In this document: piece after piece, positions 34,101-43,993 of the stretch
Numbering within the stretch: position 1 is the first letter of the stretch
Layout of the letters: every line of letters starts with the position of its first letter
Assembly: GCF_039555335.1 (NCBI RefSeq)
Contig: NC_092642.1
Coordinates: forward strand, 60,243,776-60,307,775
Origin: Amphiura filiformis
Lineage: Eukaryota > Echinodermata > Ophiuroidea > Amphilepidida > Amphiuridae
Reading direction: 5' to 3'
DNA length: 64,000 bases
Translations under genes and position numbers: made by a program
The notes under the pieces: model-generated
Told to the model about the DNA's origin: nothing
The model's database searches: none
Seen by the model: only the letters and a program-made list of their open reading frames with translations

Positions 34101-34116
34101 GACTCTGAAAAGAGTC
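34101..34116 (-). promoter_or_regulatory. Histone-type 3' stem-loop, copy 1 (variant)
   Basis: Sense strand GACTCTTTTCAGAGTC followed by ATCA. Relative to the consensus GGCTCTTTTCAGAGCC, position 2 and its partner have both changed (G-C to A-T), so the stem still pairs. The TTTC loop is unchanged. Such paired change suggests the structure has been maintained, though one pair is limited evidence. Confidence 0.65.
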
Positions 34117-34189
34117 GTTCACTGAAGACTGCCCCTTGTCAACAGAGAACAAGCAGATCTCGCCTATCTGCTAATATAAAGGTTTTGGT

Positions 34190-34205
34190 GGCTCTGAAAA
34201 GAGCC
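34190..34205 (-). promoter_or_regulatory. Histone-type 3' stem-loop, copy 2
   Basis: Sense strand GAAC, GGCTCTTTTCAGAGCC, ACCAAAA. This equals the metazoan replication-dependent histone mRNA 3' stem-loop (6-bp stem, 4-base loop) with an ACC(A) 3' flank like that of invertebrate histone genes. In histone mRNAs it binds SLBP and directs cleavage without a poly(A) tail. I see no purine-rich U7 snRNA site in the next 20 bases. Confidence 0.8.
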
Positions 34206-34279
34206 GTTCACTGAAGACTGCCCCATTGTCTACAGAGAACAAGCAGATCTCGCCTATCTGCTAATATAAAGGTTTTGGT

Positions 34280-34295
34280 GGCTCTGAAAAGAGCC
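34280..34295 (-). promoter_or_regulatory. Histone-type 3' stem-loop, copy 3
   Basis: Identical in stem, loop and near flanks to the copy at 34190-34205. Confidence 0.8.
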
Positions 34296-34446
34296 GTTCA
34301 CTGAAGACTGCCCCTTGTCTACAGAGAACTAGCAGATCTCGCCTATCTGCTAAATTAAAGGTATATACTGTAATAGAAGTATACGGCTTACCAGGAACCG
34401 TTTGGCCACTCATGGACCGATTGATTGATTGTATGCACGATGAGCG

Positions 34447-34591
34447 TTTATATCACTTAATTGCGGACGTGGTACAGATTAGCGGCTCTGTGATTAGTTG
34501 TTTGAAAAATAGAGAGCGCCACATACGATGTGATAAGATTAGCGGCTCTGTGATTGGTTGTTTGAAAATAGAGAGCGCCACATACGACTGA
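34447..34591 (-). promoter_or_regulatory. Promoter-like region of the Penelope-like element
   Basis: A 60-bp unit is tandemly duplicated (about 34476-34535 and 34536-34591). The sense strand of the right-hand unit has AACCAATCACAGAGCCGC, a CCAAT box; the left-hand one is degraded to AACTAATCAC. TATAAA follows at 34452-34447, about 100 bases downstream. Transcription would then run into the stem-loop array and, in a tandem arrangement, the ORF. It overlaps the end of the endonuclease frame. Assigned from motifs only. Confidence 0.45.
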
Positions 34592-34985
34592 TGTCTTTGT
34601 CGTCATTTCTATTGATAGTAGAAGTTTCATTAACTCTGATTTCCAAAGCTTCACGCGTCAACCTCATCCCCAACTTGTGTGAGTGAGAAACTTGTGCCAG
34701 TTTTGTTGTTTCGTCCCACAGAGGTTCATGGCCTTCTTTGCAAGCATGTTCAGCTAATGCCGAGCCTTCTTCTTTCTTTTGTCTTGTGGCTCTTCGGTGT
34801 TCAGATATTCTGACCTTTAGTGGTCGTTTGGTTTGGCCTATGAATTGCTCACCACGACTGCAAGTGCAAGGTATAGAGTACACACATGGTGCACGATCCT
34901 TGGGCAGAGGATCTTTTGGGTGGTTTAGGATGTCTCTTAATTTGGCCGACCTAGAGTAGAATGTTTTGACCCCTGATCGGTTTAG
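34539..34985 (-). pseudogene. Penelope-like element GIY-YIG endonuclease domain
   Basis: The open stretch before the domain reads GVKTFYSRSAKLRDILNHP. The domain then reads VYSIPCTCSRGEQFIGQTKR, PLKVRISEHRRATR and SALAEHACKEGHE. This is the Penelope form of the GIY-YIG fold (VYxIPC...FIGQTxRxLxxRxxEH), which nicks target DNA for reverse transcription. It is out of frame with the RT by a shift near 34985, so the fusion protein is broken. The first ORF-track-style methionine at 34883 is not a true start, because the domain continues upstream. Confidence 0.8.
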
Positions 34986-36600
34986 AACCGACAGATCTTG
35001 TCTGATACACCTTTGATATATGACATGAAGGTAACGCCTTTGTGTTCATCGTCCACCAATTCTTCTGATCGTTCTCCTGTCTGTTTCTTGATTGCCTTGT
35101 GAATGAGGTTTGAGGGATAGCCATTCTTGTTCAACGCTTTTTCAATGTGTTTGAGTTCGTCTTTTCGATGTTCTTCATCACACAGAGTCAGTGCTCTGTG
35201 AACCAGTGTATTGACAACACTGTTCTTGGCAGACATATGGTGACTAGAGTTAAAATGAAGATATTGATCAGTATGAGTGGGTTTTCGGTATATGGCGAAA
35301 CTCAAGCTAGTGTCTGATCTCTGCACTTTGACATCAAGGAAAGGTATGCCACCCGCCTCCTCAATCTCCATTGTGAACTGGATACACTTGTGTTGATTGT
35401 TGAGATGACTTAGGAATTTGACCAGTTCGTCTTTGCCATGTCGCCAGACGACGAATGTGTCATCAACAAATCTGAACCAAGCAACGGGTTTCAAAGGATA
35501 CGTATCTAGTGCTTTGGTTTCAAAGTGTTCCATGAAGATATTCGATGTTATTGGGGAGAGGGGTGAACCCATTGCCTGACCCTCTTTTTGTTCATAGAAT
35601 TTCCCTTGCCATTTAAAGTACGTAGATGTGAGGCATAACTTCATAAGTTCTACGATCTCATCGCTTGTCATGCGTGTTCTGTTTTTAAGTGTATCATCAT
35701 CACGCAAGATATCTCCTATAATCTTACTAGCATCATCAATTGGTACATTAGTGAATAATGATACCACATCAAAACTGACCAATAAGTCACCTGGTTCTAT
35801 GGGTATTTGCCCTGCCTTTTCAACAAAATGTTGCGAGTTCTTGATGTAGGAAATGCCTTTCCCTGATAAGGGTGTCAATATATCCGCTAGGTGTTTCGCT
35901 AAATTGTAGCATGGTGAATTGATTGAGCTGACAAGAGGTCTAAGTGGCATGTTTTCTTTGTGAATCTTCGGTAGACCATATATACGTGGAGACACAGTGT
36001 GCTTAGGTGTTAAATGTGATGCCTTTTTCTTATCAACCTTGTTCTGTTCCTTCAACTCAGAGATGGCCTTACCTATCTTGCGTTCAAGAGATAGGGTGGG
36101 ATCTTTCTTCCTGACGTGATAAGTATCGCCTTCAGACAATAAGTTGTTCATTTTCTCTTGGTACTTATCTTTGTCCATAACAACGGTAGACCGCCCCTTG
36201 TCTGCTGGAAGGACAATTATGGAATCATCATTCTTGAGTGAATTCAACGCTTCTCTCTCTTCTCGAGATGGTTGAGGAACTTTGGCTTTCTTGAGAACCC
36301 TGAGAACATCACTTCGCACTAGGTTGGCTTCACCTTCACATAAGTCTTTTAAGCCGTGTTTGGTCGCCGCTATTAACTCTTTGACCGGAATGCTCGTTGG
36401 AGTTGGTGAGAAATTCATGCCTTTGCTTAAGATAGAATTTTCAGATTCACTAAGTTCCCTACTACTTTCATTGCGGACTGTATTTTGAGGAAAGTCACTA
36501 TTATTTCGCCAATCCCGCCTTAGGATGTTGACCGGCAGGTTTTCTTGTTTTAGACGGGCAAATTTCTGAAGATGTTCTTGCTTAACACGTGAGTATATTA
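34982..36600 (-). pseudogene. Penelope-like element reverse transcriptase
   Basis: The 478-codon open frame from the ATG at 36418 (open upstream to about 36590) holds a whole Penelope-type RT. Counting from that ATG: PADKGRSTVVMDKDKY (71-86), PRIYGLPKIHK (144-154), motif A SFDVVSLFTNVP (215-226), motif B GQAMGSPLSP (280-289), motif C RFVDD (316-320), then IPFLDVKVQR and YRKPTHTDQYL. All catalytic aspartates (D217, D319, D320) are present. It is separated by frameshifts from the N-terminal piece (near 36590) and the endonuclease (near 34985). The intact core suggests recent inactivation. Confidence 0.9.
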
Positions 36601-37082
36601 TCGGCTGCTATCTTGGCCACACGTGATACAGTTTTAAAATCCATTTCATTCATATTATCTTTGAGCCAATTGTACGTTTGATTTATTTCATTGGATATAC
36701 GTTGCATTTGCTGGCGATTTTCATTAATCGTGGCTCTGACGAGAGATAGACCAGCTTGTAGCATAATGCATTTTGCTTTATTAGACTTGACACCCGTTGT
36801 GGGCATTAGACCTTTGGGAACAATATCATTGTCTCTGCATCTTCGTACTAAGAGCAATTGATTGTGCAGTGTAGCATTCTTGCATAGTAGTTTCTTATAT
36901 TTCTTGGAATATATCTTGCCGTCCTCCCCGTAGAGGTTAAACAAATTGTGGGATAGGCTTTTACGACGGGAATTCATAACAATTAGTGGGTTTTTAGCGG
37001 GTTCGCCGTCGGACAAGTTTAGAACTGTCAAGCTTTCGTCAGGAGTAGCTCTGACTTCATCAGGACAAAGTACGTGATACAA
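36582..37082 (-). pseudogene. Penelope-like element N-terminal ORF segment
   Basis: Open frame of about 166 codons with no early ATG, beginning inside the 5' terminal repeat: DESLTVLNLSDGEPAKNPL, then SLSHNLFNLYGEDGKIYSKK, LLLVRRCRDNDIVPKGLM and NEINQTYNWLKDNMNEMDFK. This matches the poorly characterised leader that precedes RT in Penelope-like elements. In the 3' copy an ATG lies just upstream (minus strand 34076-34074) but a stop separates it from this frame. It ends in a frameshift before RVKQEHLQKFARLKQE, the continuation into RT. Confidence 0.75.
36946..37073 (-). repeat. Penelope-like element terminal repeat, 5' copy
   Basis: 128-bp direct repeat of 33934-34061. The match stops at the GTAC at 37070-37073, so the promoter region and stem-loop array present beside the 3' copy are absent here. 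That is the usual truncated 5' pseudo-LTR. Confidence 0.9.
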
Positions 37083-37245
37083 TTCCCTATGTCATTTTAA
37101 AAATTGCACGAATTTCCAAACAACGGTCCTTATGGTCACGATTATTGAACTTTTGATATCAAAGTTGGTACCAACCTTTGAAGGAAAGTGTATAGAAAAT
37201 TATTATATGGATTATTTTGCCATAAACTCACCATACTCTGATTAA

Positions 37246-38640
37246 AAGTCTTTATACTAATATTACCAGGTCGATCAAACCTTTTGTGTCTTCTGGGCTG
37301 AATAAATCTTCTGGACTCGCAGTATATTATGAATAGCTGACTTTTGTTAGGAACTGACCGGTTACCTATTGTTCATTTATTATCAAAAAGCTGGCCTTGA
37401 CACAAAGCAAGTTATTTTTTAACTATTAGGCCAAAAAAAATGTTTGGTTGTACTACAACTGGTCCAAAAAGGTAAGATCGGTCGGTCGGATTTTTTTTTC
37501 ATATGGCCTTTTTGTTGCAAAAGAGGCAAAGCAAGTTAACATGGTGTTTGGGTTTTTAAACACCTATGCAGTTGTACGGCAACATGAATGTATGTCTGAA
37601 TTACGGCTGTCGATTTCCGTTTAATGTGGTAAACGGTAAAAAATCGGCCGTTTAAACGTAAAAAACAACAACAAGAAAACAGCTACCAATGCATACTAAG
37701 ACCCCCTTTTGAGAACTCAAAAATTCCAGCCTCCCCCCTTTGGTCATGAAAATTATGGGTAACAGTGGCGTACCGTGGCCGCTCCTACCCCGGGGGCTAA
37801 GGAAATGTAAATTTTGCCGCCCCTTGCAGCAACAGCCCGAAAAGGTTGACCCAATTTTTTTCCAGCCAGGACGGCTCTCGAAAATCTAAAAAGTGGTGGT
37901 GGGGAGGTAGGAGGTAGAACATTTTTCACCGATTATTTTCAAGTTTAATTTTACAGGTGTTACACCGCCCTAATAACCCACACAGCTTAGAGCTGTCGCC
38001 CTGTTGACAGTCAAAAAGGTATACTTTCATTAATTTTCAATAATTTTTTGCCATTTTTCCTTCATAATTATTTTTGCCGCCCCTTAAGTCCCGCACTTTT
38101 TTCTTTTGTTACTCTTTATGCCGCCCCTTTATCTTCCGCCGCCCTTCTTTTTTACCGCCCCTACTTTTACCCCGGGGCTGGCGCCCCAAAGGCCCCCCCA
38201 AAAAAAACATACGCGCATGGGTAAACCCCATAGAAAAACATATAAACTCAATTTTCCCAGGTAAATTTGTGGTCATTTTTTCAGGCCCCCCTTAGGAGGG
38301 TCAAACATTTTCAGGCCCCCTTTTTTTGCATCAGGCCCCCCTAACAAGTGTTTGTGAACGGTCCCTAATTCAATGTGTCCTGGCTGTTTAACAGAAGCAA
38401 AAGTAATCAAAAATGTACAACTTTATCCAACTTAGAAAAAAATAGCATTTTTTTTAAGTTGCAGTATTTCTCCGGATTCCAACCTTGAGTAACAATTAAT
38501 TTAGGGCTTATGACTTCTTCTTTTTTTTCTTCAATTTTTGTAAATAAAAAAAATTGGGTCGGCCTCAAACATCGGGTCGGTCGGTCAAGTACAACAATAA
38601 TTGTACTCGTCAAGTTCTGAATGGTCACTTTACCCTCAAC
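37246..38640. other. Repeat remnants, no gene
   Basis: Contains ATTAGGCCAAAAAAAATG (37424) and GATCGGTCGGTCGGA/CGGGTCGGTCGGTC pieces (37478, 38572) shared with the insertion at 28491. An hAT-like terminus AACAGTGGCGTACCGTGG (37759) and GC-rich CCGCCCCT runs follow, ending in CCCCCCTAACAAGTG with GAACGGTCCCTAA (to about 38369). Likely one or two decayed DNA transposons. Confidence 0.5.
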
Positions 38641-41600
38641 ATGTCGGAGTTTTCTACCATTCAAAGCCGTAAATTTGTTCTCACGAAAGAGGAAGCTGCT
38701 TATTTTGCATCAAAGACCAATGAGGATATGAGGCAATATTATGACAGATTAGAACAGAAAAGAATGCGAAGACTTGAAGAGACTCCTGCTGAACGAGACA
38801 AGTATAATGTAAGCATATGTTTAGAGTCGTTAATGATTCAAGACCCAAAACAGCTTTTACCTAAATTCACTTCAGAATGCACAACAAAACACATTGTTTG
38901 CGTAAGTTAACAAAATCTGAATCTTTAACCCCAGAACTACTGAGCCATATTTTGTAACACGGACTACGAAGGGGTGGGTGGGGTTGTTGCACCCCCTTAT
39001 TTTTCGTTATAAAAGTCACATACCGTTATACTTTATTTGATACCAAAGTATAGCTATGGGTCTGCTCTATCGAGTGATTCCAAATAAGTGCAAACATTCC
39101 CCATATAATGTCGCAATGACGTCATAATGTGAGCGCAGACATGCAAATTCTGAAATGAAAAATTTGGGCAAAAAAATAAGGTGACAGCATTATTGACAAA
39201 GTTGAAGCCCCATTGAAATACATATAGCTAATCTATAAACTGTCAGTAAATTCGTGTAAAATGTTTTATTTTGTCCTTCATACATGGCTGTTAGCACATC
39301 TATGACAATGACAAAGGAAACAAAATCTGAATTTTGATGATTTTTACGATTGTCCGGATGAGCAAATCACTGAAAGGTTCTGTAATTACGTAAATAGGTA
39401 TACAGAATACAAAGTTTGGAATATGGCAAAGCCAAATCCGAAAAGTAAAAATAAATATTCACTGTAAATGAGACTTTAAATTAACATTTCGAAATCTGGA
39501 TTAACATGGGAGGACAAATGGTGAACGGAACAGCCATTCCACTACCGCGTATACTAAAATAGCGGGGCCGTTGGCAAGCACAATGACATCACAGCTATTG
39601 TGGTTATGAATACTACTCCCTTCAAAATCTCTTTGATAATTTTATGTTATTTTGTTATTTTATTTAAATAATATATTACTTCTAAATTTAATACTACTGT
39701 ATAATTGTTTGAAACGATATTATATTTGTTCACAATACATGACTTAAACTTATAAGATTATTGTGTTTTCTTTGATAAGAATTAAGATCAATTTCTAGAG
39801 TGGTCCGGGTAGCGACCTCCCGTGTTCGATGTACAAACTATTATAGTCCAGTACCCATGTGGTTCAGTATAGGTTTAATGTGCATCCCCCAGGACTCTAC
39901 CAAACCAACATTTTTAGCTTCCTTTTATGGTCCTATAACACATTCAAGATACCAAAAATAATTCCTGGCTCTCCAGCCATATTCGAGATCAACGGTCAAT
40001 ACAGAGGTCAAATTTCAAAGTTGTTCAAATTTGGTTACGAAGCATATCAAATTATTCCTCTCATTTCACATTTCAAGGATTCAGAAAAGTATAGTTTGAG
40101 CCGCTTGCGAATTTCTTGGATTGTAAGTACACTTTTGTAGTGGACTCTTTATCTACTTGATCACCATGCTTCAATGAACATGCAATCACCTTTTGAAGTA
40201 TGAGCATAATGATACATGGGCGTATTTTTACCATTATAAGCCACGTGACTTTGGCCAAAAATAAACTTTAAGAGCACATCAAAGTTTTTGGAACGTTTTC
40301 TATTTTTTTTTCAAAATACCTTTTTTAAATAAATAATTTTTTTTCAAAAAATACCACCAATACACCTGGCATTATGATCTTTATTTTTGCTAAAGTGATG
40401 ACAAAATATTTTTTTCACTCGTTTTTGTCAATATCTTGAAAAATTGTCATAATTCTATGTCTCTTCTTTATGGAAATCAAAATTTTCTGCAGGCTATATT
40501 TTTTCAAAATTTTAACATTTCGACACAAATCTGACGTACCTTACAGTTTGCTTCCCATAACTTTGCAAAAATGTAGTTAGAAAAGACATAAATTCACTCC
40601 CCTTTCTCACCTAAACATTCATGTTTAACTTAAATCATTTGCATTTCAGGGCAAAGAACATCTAAGTTCACACGTATGTCCATATACTGTTGGTTGTCGT
40701 GCGTAATAGCCTTAACTACATCAAATCATGTCCCGCATGACACTCGAATTATAGACCTAGCAGCTGGTTCTGGATACGTAGGCATTGAAGTGAGTATAGT
40801 ACAATTATAATAGTTGTGAATCATTTTCTCAAACATAGGCAAAACAAGAAGAGTCTTTAAAAAGATAGTTCGCTCCCACACAGTTTTAAATCCCCCCAAT
40901 ATTTTGACAGAGGGCTAGTCCATACAATAACCCCTCCCCTTCAATGTTGACGTCTGTATGTGGGTTTCTGACGTATGACCAAATTAACCTCATATTTGGC
41001 CATTTTAGCCTAAAAAGTGCCAATTTTTGCCCACTTCGCGCACATGTATTCAACTTTAGCATCATATCTTACCAGTTTAGCTTCAATATGCCAAAACTTT
41101 TCGCGGGCATTTATACCATTAAATTATTCTGTCGCCAAAAGGTACTGCATAATGTTTCCAAACTCATCCGCTCAATGTCAAAAAGGAATCTACCTCACAT
41201 GACGCAACGTTCCCGGAAACACCGCTAGGTGGCAGCACACGACGAAAGCTTTGATGGAACACCTTAATTACTTTCATATGGAAAAACCAGGTAATGCTCT
41301 GAGATGCCCGAGATATCTATGATGTAGCCACAATTTTGACATTGTAGCGCATGGAATGCCTTAGAATGGTTTCAAAAGGGTTGGAAACGCTGATAAATAT
41401 ACGAAACAGCATAGATCTGGGCCAAAAAAGTGCATTTAATCGACAGATCTAATAGACCCGTGACGTCTGCGTGACGTCACGGGTCTATACATGTACAGTT
41501 AGCCGGGTATAGCCCCCTTCATCTCTAGTTCCGAAAATATCGATGCACTTGAGCCGATAGAGGCAATGATATCTATGCAGCCAGATGGTGTCTATGACAA

Positions 41601-43993
41601 AATATACACGGAGATCATAAGTGAAGAAAAGCAAACATCTATTGCAAGTGGTAAGGTCAACGGGAAAGGCCATTAAGGCTACGCAATGTTTAAACAAATT
41701 TTCCTCAGATTTGATGCATGTAGCCTCATTGACTCCCTGCCCTCGGTTCCGCCGCCGTTGAGAATAAATACGGTACTACTTTTTCATGTGTGGAACCCAT
41801 TTCACCGATGAGTATTAAGGCTGAAAGAAAAACAGTTATAAAAAAAACTGAATTTATACTCCGTCGCTGAGCGACGAGCGATTGGTATTTTACCAATAAT
41901 AATGAAGCTCGCAACGCAACAGAAGGAGTTCTATCTGATTGGCTACCAACCACTCGCTATCGCTCATCGATGTAGTATCAATTTTATGCCGAGTTTTGCA
42001 TGGCGTATAGTGGGGTATCTGCCATAGACCCGTTGATATTGATACGTTAGATTTTTGATACCTACATCTCGACCTGGGTGGAAAACTATGAATAGGTATC
42101 CCGTTATTTTTGGTTTCTGTAAAAACCTATTGTAAGGAGGCTTGCAGTTGTATATGTGTGTTGACAGAATACGGTAAGCTTCTGGCTGTGCCTTGAAATC
42201 TCAGCCTGTGCCTTGATCTCAAAAACTGACAAAAAAAATCAAATTTTCTAGAGTTGGTAACGCAATAACGTAATATGCGCAGAACCTAAAAAATGAGTCT
42301 TCTAAGCTGATGCGGCGCATGCGTAGTATTTTTTAGTTTTGCTAGATTTACTTTGCATTTGTTTTGCTTAAAAGTACGTGCTTAGAATAAATAGCGCAAT
42401 TGACTTAGTTTTGATTTTATTACTGTTTACTAATATGCACTGAATGCAAGTAAAGTAGTTCTATATACATCAGGAATTTACGCTTGAAATACGAAATTAA
42501 TGAACGCCTTTTAAAATGCTAGAAACAGGCAAAATGCCATTTTGTTGTTGTAACGTAATTTCCTCATTCAAAGGAGCACCGTGTATTACATGCTGACACG
42601 TCTATGGTCGGCCGGAATCGTCATAACGTGGAGCTGCTACGCGTAGCTTGCTTTTTGCTTCGCGGAGCTAAATTAACCAATGGGTTTCTCATTTTTGAAT
42701 ATATTCAGTTCAGTTCATGAATAGTCAGCCCATAAAATAATCTGAAAAATACGCCTGATATCTACTGCAAGCTTAATTTTCCCTAACAATAGTAACCGAA
42801 ATGGTAACCTGAGCCTGATTCCTTTTATTTGAAACCAATCCTCTTGCATTCCATGCAGTACCATTTTACACCTCTCCCACTGCAATATATATGCCTTGCA
42901 TTTCATAATTCTTCTTTGATTACTATGCCAATGTTACAATTGTTTAAAAGAAGTAGGCTAAATCCAAACGGTTACATTTCAAGTTATTTCATCACATAAC
43001 ATCAAAGCTCCCATTGGGCGCCCTTTCCTTTTTAAAGGTTTTTTTTATTATATATGTATTTTCATTTACACTAAATAGGAAGTTACGACTGTGCAATCAT
43101 AGGTGGGAGCGTTTACACCGGCCATATCGAAGTTGAAGCCTTTCCCGAGATCCTACGTATCATTAAACCAGGTAGGCCATTAAATTTATGATCAGAATTA
43201 TGAGCTATGAATGATGATGAATTCAAATGAAGCAGGCCAAACTTACCTGTTACCGAGTACACTCAACACCAAACACGCAAACACACTGTTTAGGCTATTA
43301 TACCAAACAACTTATTTATTAATTAGTGCAGTATGGCTGTCAATCAAGTCACATTACAAAATCATGCAGGAGTTAAACTTAAAATTACTGCGAACATTTC
43401 TTTTATGTGGCGGGAGTTTTAAAAACACGAGCCCTGAACAAAATATGATGCGCGCGCATACTACCAAACATTGACGTCAGAAGTCAACTCATCTATAAAC
43501 TGCACATTTGTGTGCAAGCTGAGGGCGCTATTTACATACTTTTTAATTTTAAATTAGCCAAATAATTATATAATAATAATGTTCTAATGCCAGTATACAA
43601 GTGTCTACCCCTTCTAGAGATGCAATCAAGATTTACGATAAAGAGCGCCATCATTGTTCACTTTTTCTTTAAAATGATTACAGTTTACGTGCCATCAAAC
43701 AACCATGAGCTATTATTGTTACCCCGGGATTGTTATTTCCCGAACAAATAGTAATTAACAATAACTTGTATAGTATAATTGCAACATTCTCTCGTTCATA
43801 CAATACAGGCGGTAGCATTTTCTTGAATATCAGTGACAAATGGTACGACTACATGAACTTCGGAGCCAATTTCGACACCATGTTACAACACCAGATGAAA
43901 AAAGGCATAATAGAAAGTGTTGTAAAACAACGATGTGTGTACCTCTACAATTATGAAGATGGCAATATGTATATCATTAAAAAAGCGGAGTAA
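38641..43993 (+). CDS. METTL27: METTL27-like S-adenosylmethionine-dependent methyltransferase
   Basis: Class I methyltransferase of the METTL27 (WBSCR27) family; substrate unknown. Supported exons: 38641-38808 (MSEFSTIQSRKFVLTKEEAA, ending ETPAERDKYN), 40650-40789 (motif I IIDLAAGSGYVGIE), 41529-41650 (ENIDALEPIEAMISM, ending SEEKQTSIAS), 43079-43171 (SYDCAIIGGSVYTGHIEVEA, FPEILRIIKPG) and 43809-43993 (GSIFLNISDKWYDYMNF to the stop). The last three exons join in phase. Two joins do not. From exon 1 the frame entering 40650 hits a stop before the SAM motif, and 40789 ends in phase 0 while 41529 needs two carried bases. Either small exons were missed (about 40790-41528 for the second) or the gene has indels. 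SAM-binding glycines and the IIGGSVYTGHI/KPGG core are intact. Confidence 0.7.
38809..40649. other. METTL27-like intron 1, nothing recognised
   Basis: AT-rich intron. A plus frame at 39859-40140 has no recognisable motif. A missing coding exon could be hidden here but I could not identify one. Confidence 0.45.
41452..41488. repeat. 17-bp palindrome with TGACGTCA
   Basis: AGACCCGTGACGTC, TGC, then GTGACGTCACGGGTCT: nearly the whole segment folds on itself and includes a consensus cAMP-response-type octamer TGACGTCA. It lies about 40 bases before the exon at 41529 of the METTL27-like gene. Another ATAGACCCGTTGATA end near 42022 suggests it belongs to a small element. Confidence 0.5.

Larger units (their letters stand above)
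34101..34375 (-). repeat. ~90-bp tandem repeat, three units, two hairpins each
   Basis: Three units (spacing 89 and 90 bases) share TTCACTGAAGACTGCCCC, TTGTCTACAGAGAAC, AAGCAGATCTCGCCTATCTG and CTAATATAAAGGTTTTGGTG. On the element's sense strand each unit has hairpin 1 (GCAGAT, 7-base loop, ATCTGC; 34153-34171, 34243-34261, 34332-34350) and then the histone-type stem-loop. The array lies between the promoter-like region and the 3' terminal repeat. Confidence 0.9.
33934..37082 (-). mobile_element. Penelope-like retroelement with terminal direct repeats
   Basis: About 3.1 kb on the minus strand. Order from 5' (right): terminal repeat 37073-36946 overlapping the start of the N-terminal ORF, reverse transcriptase, GIY-YIG endonuclease, a CCAAT/TATA-like promoter region, a tandem array with histone-type stem-loops, and a second copy of the terminal repeat (34061-33934). 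The RT-then-GIY-YIG order and 'pseudo-LTR' direct repeats define Penelope-like elements. Two frameshifts (near 36590 and 34985) inactivate this copy, though the near-identity of its repeats suggests it is fairly young. It sits inside a palindromic MITE. Confidence 0.9.
33863..37245. repeat. Palindromic MITE interrupted by the Penelope-like element
   Basis: Left arm 33863-33931 (TTTAATCAGAGTCTGATGAG, GTTTATGGCAAAGTAAT, ATAATAATTTTCTATACAC) is answered in inverse at 37178-37245 (GTGTATAGAAAATTATTAT, ATTATTTTGCCATAAAC, CTCTGATTAAAAG). The Penelope-like element starts within two or three bases of the inner end of the left arm, so it probably inserted near the axis or at the edge of an arm. Confidence 0.7.

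Noticed and set aside
34095-34120. Hammerhead core on the plus strand (CTGATGACTCTGAAAAGAG)
   Set aside because: The GAAA is the loop of the CTCT/AGAG hairpin and not in the core position after helix II.
39859-40140. 93-codon frame as a missing METTL27-like exon
   Set aside because: The translation does not resemble the family and the boundaries do not fit the phases needed.
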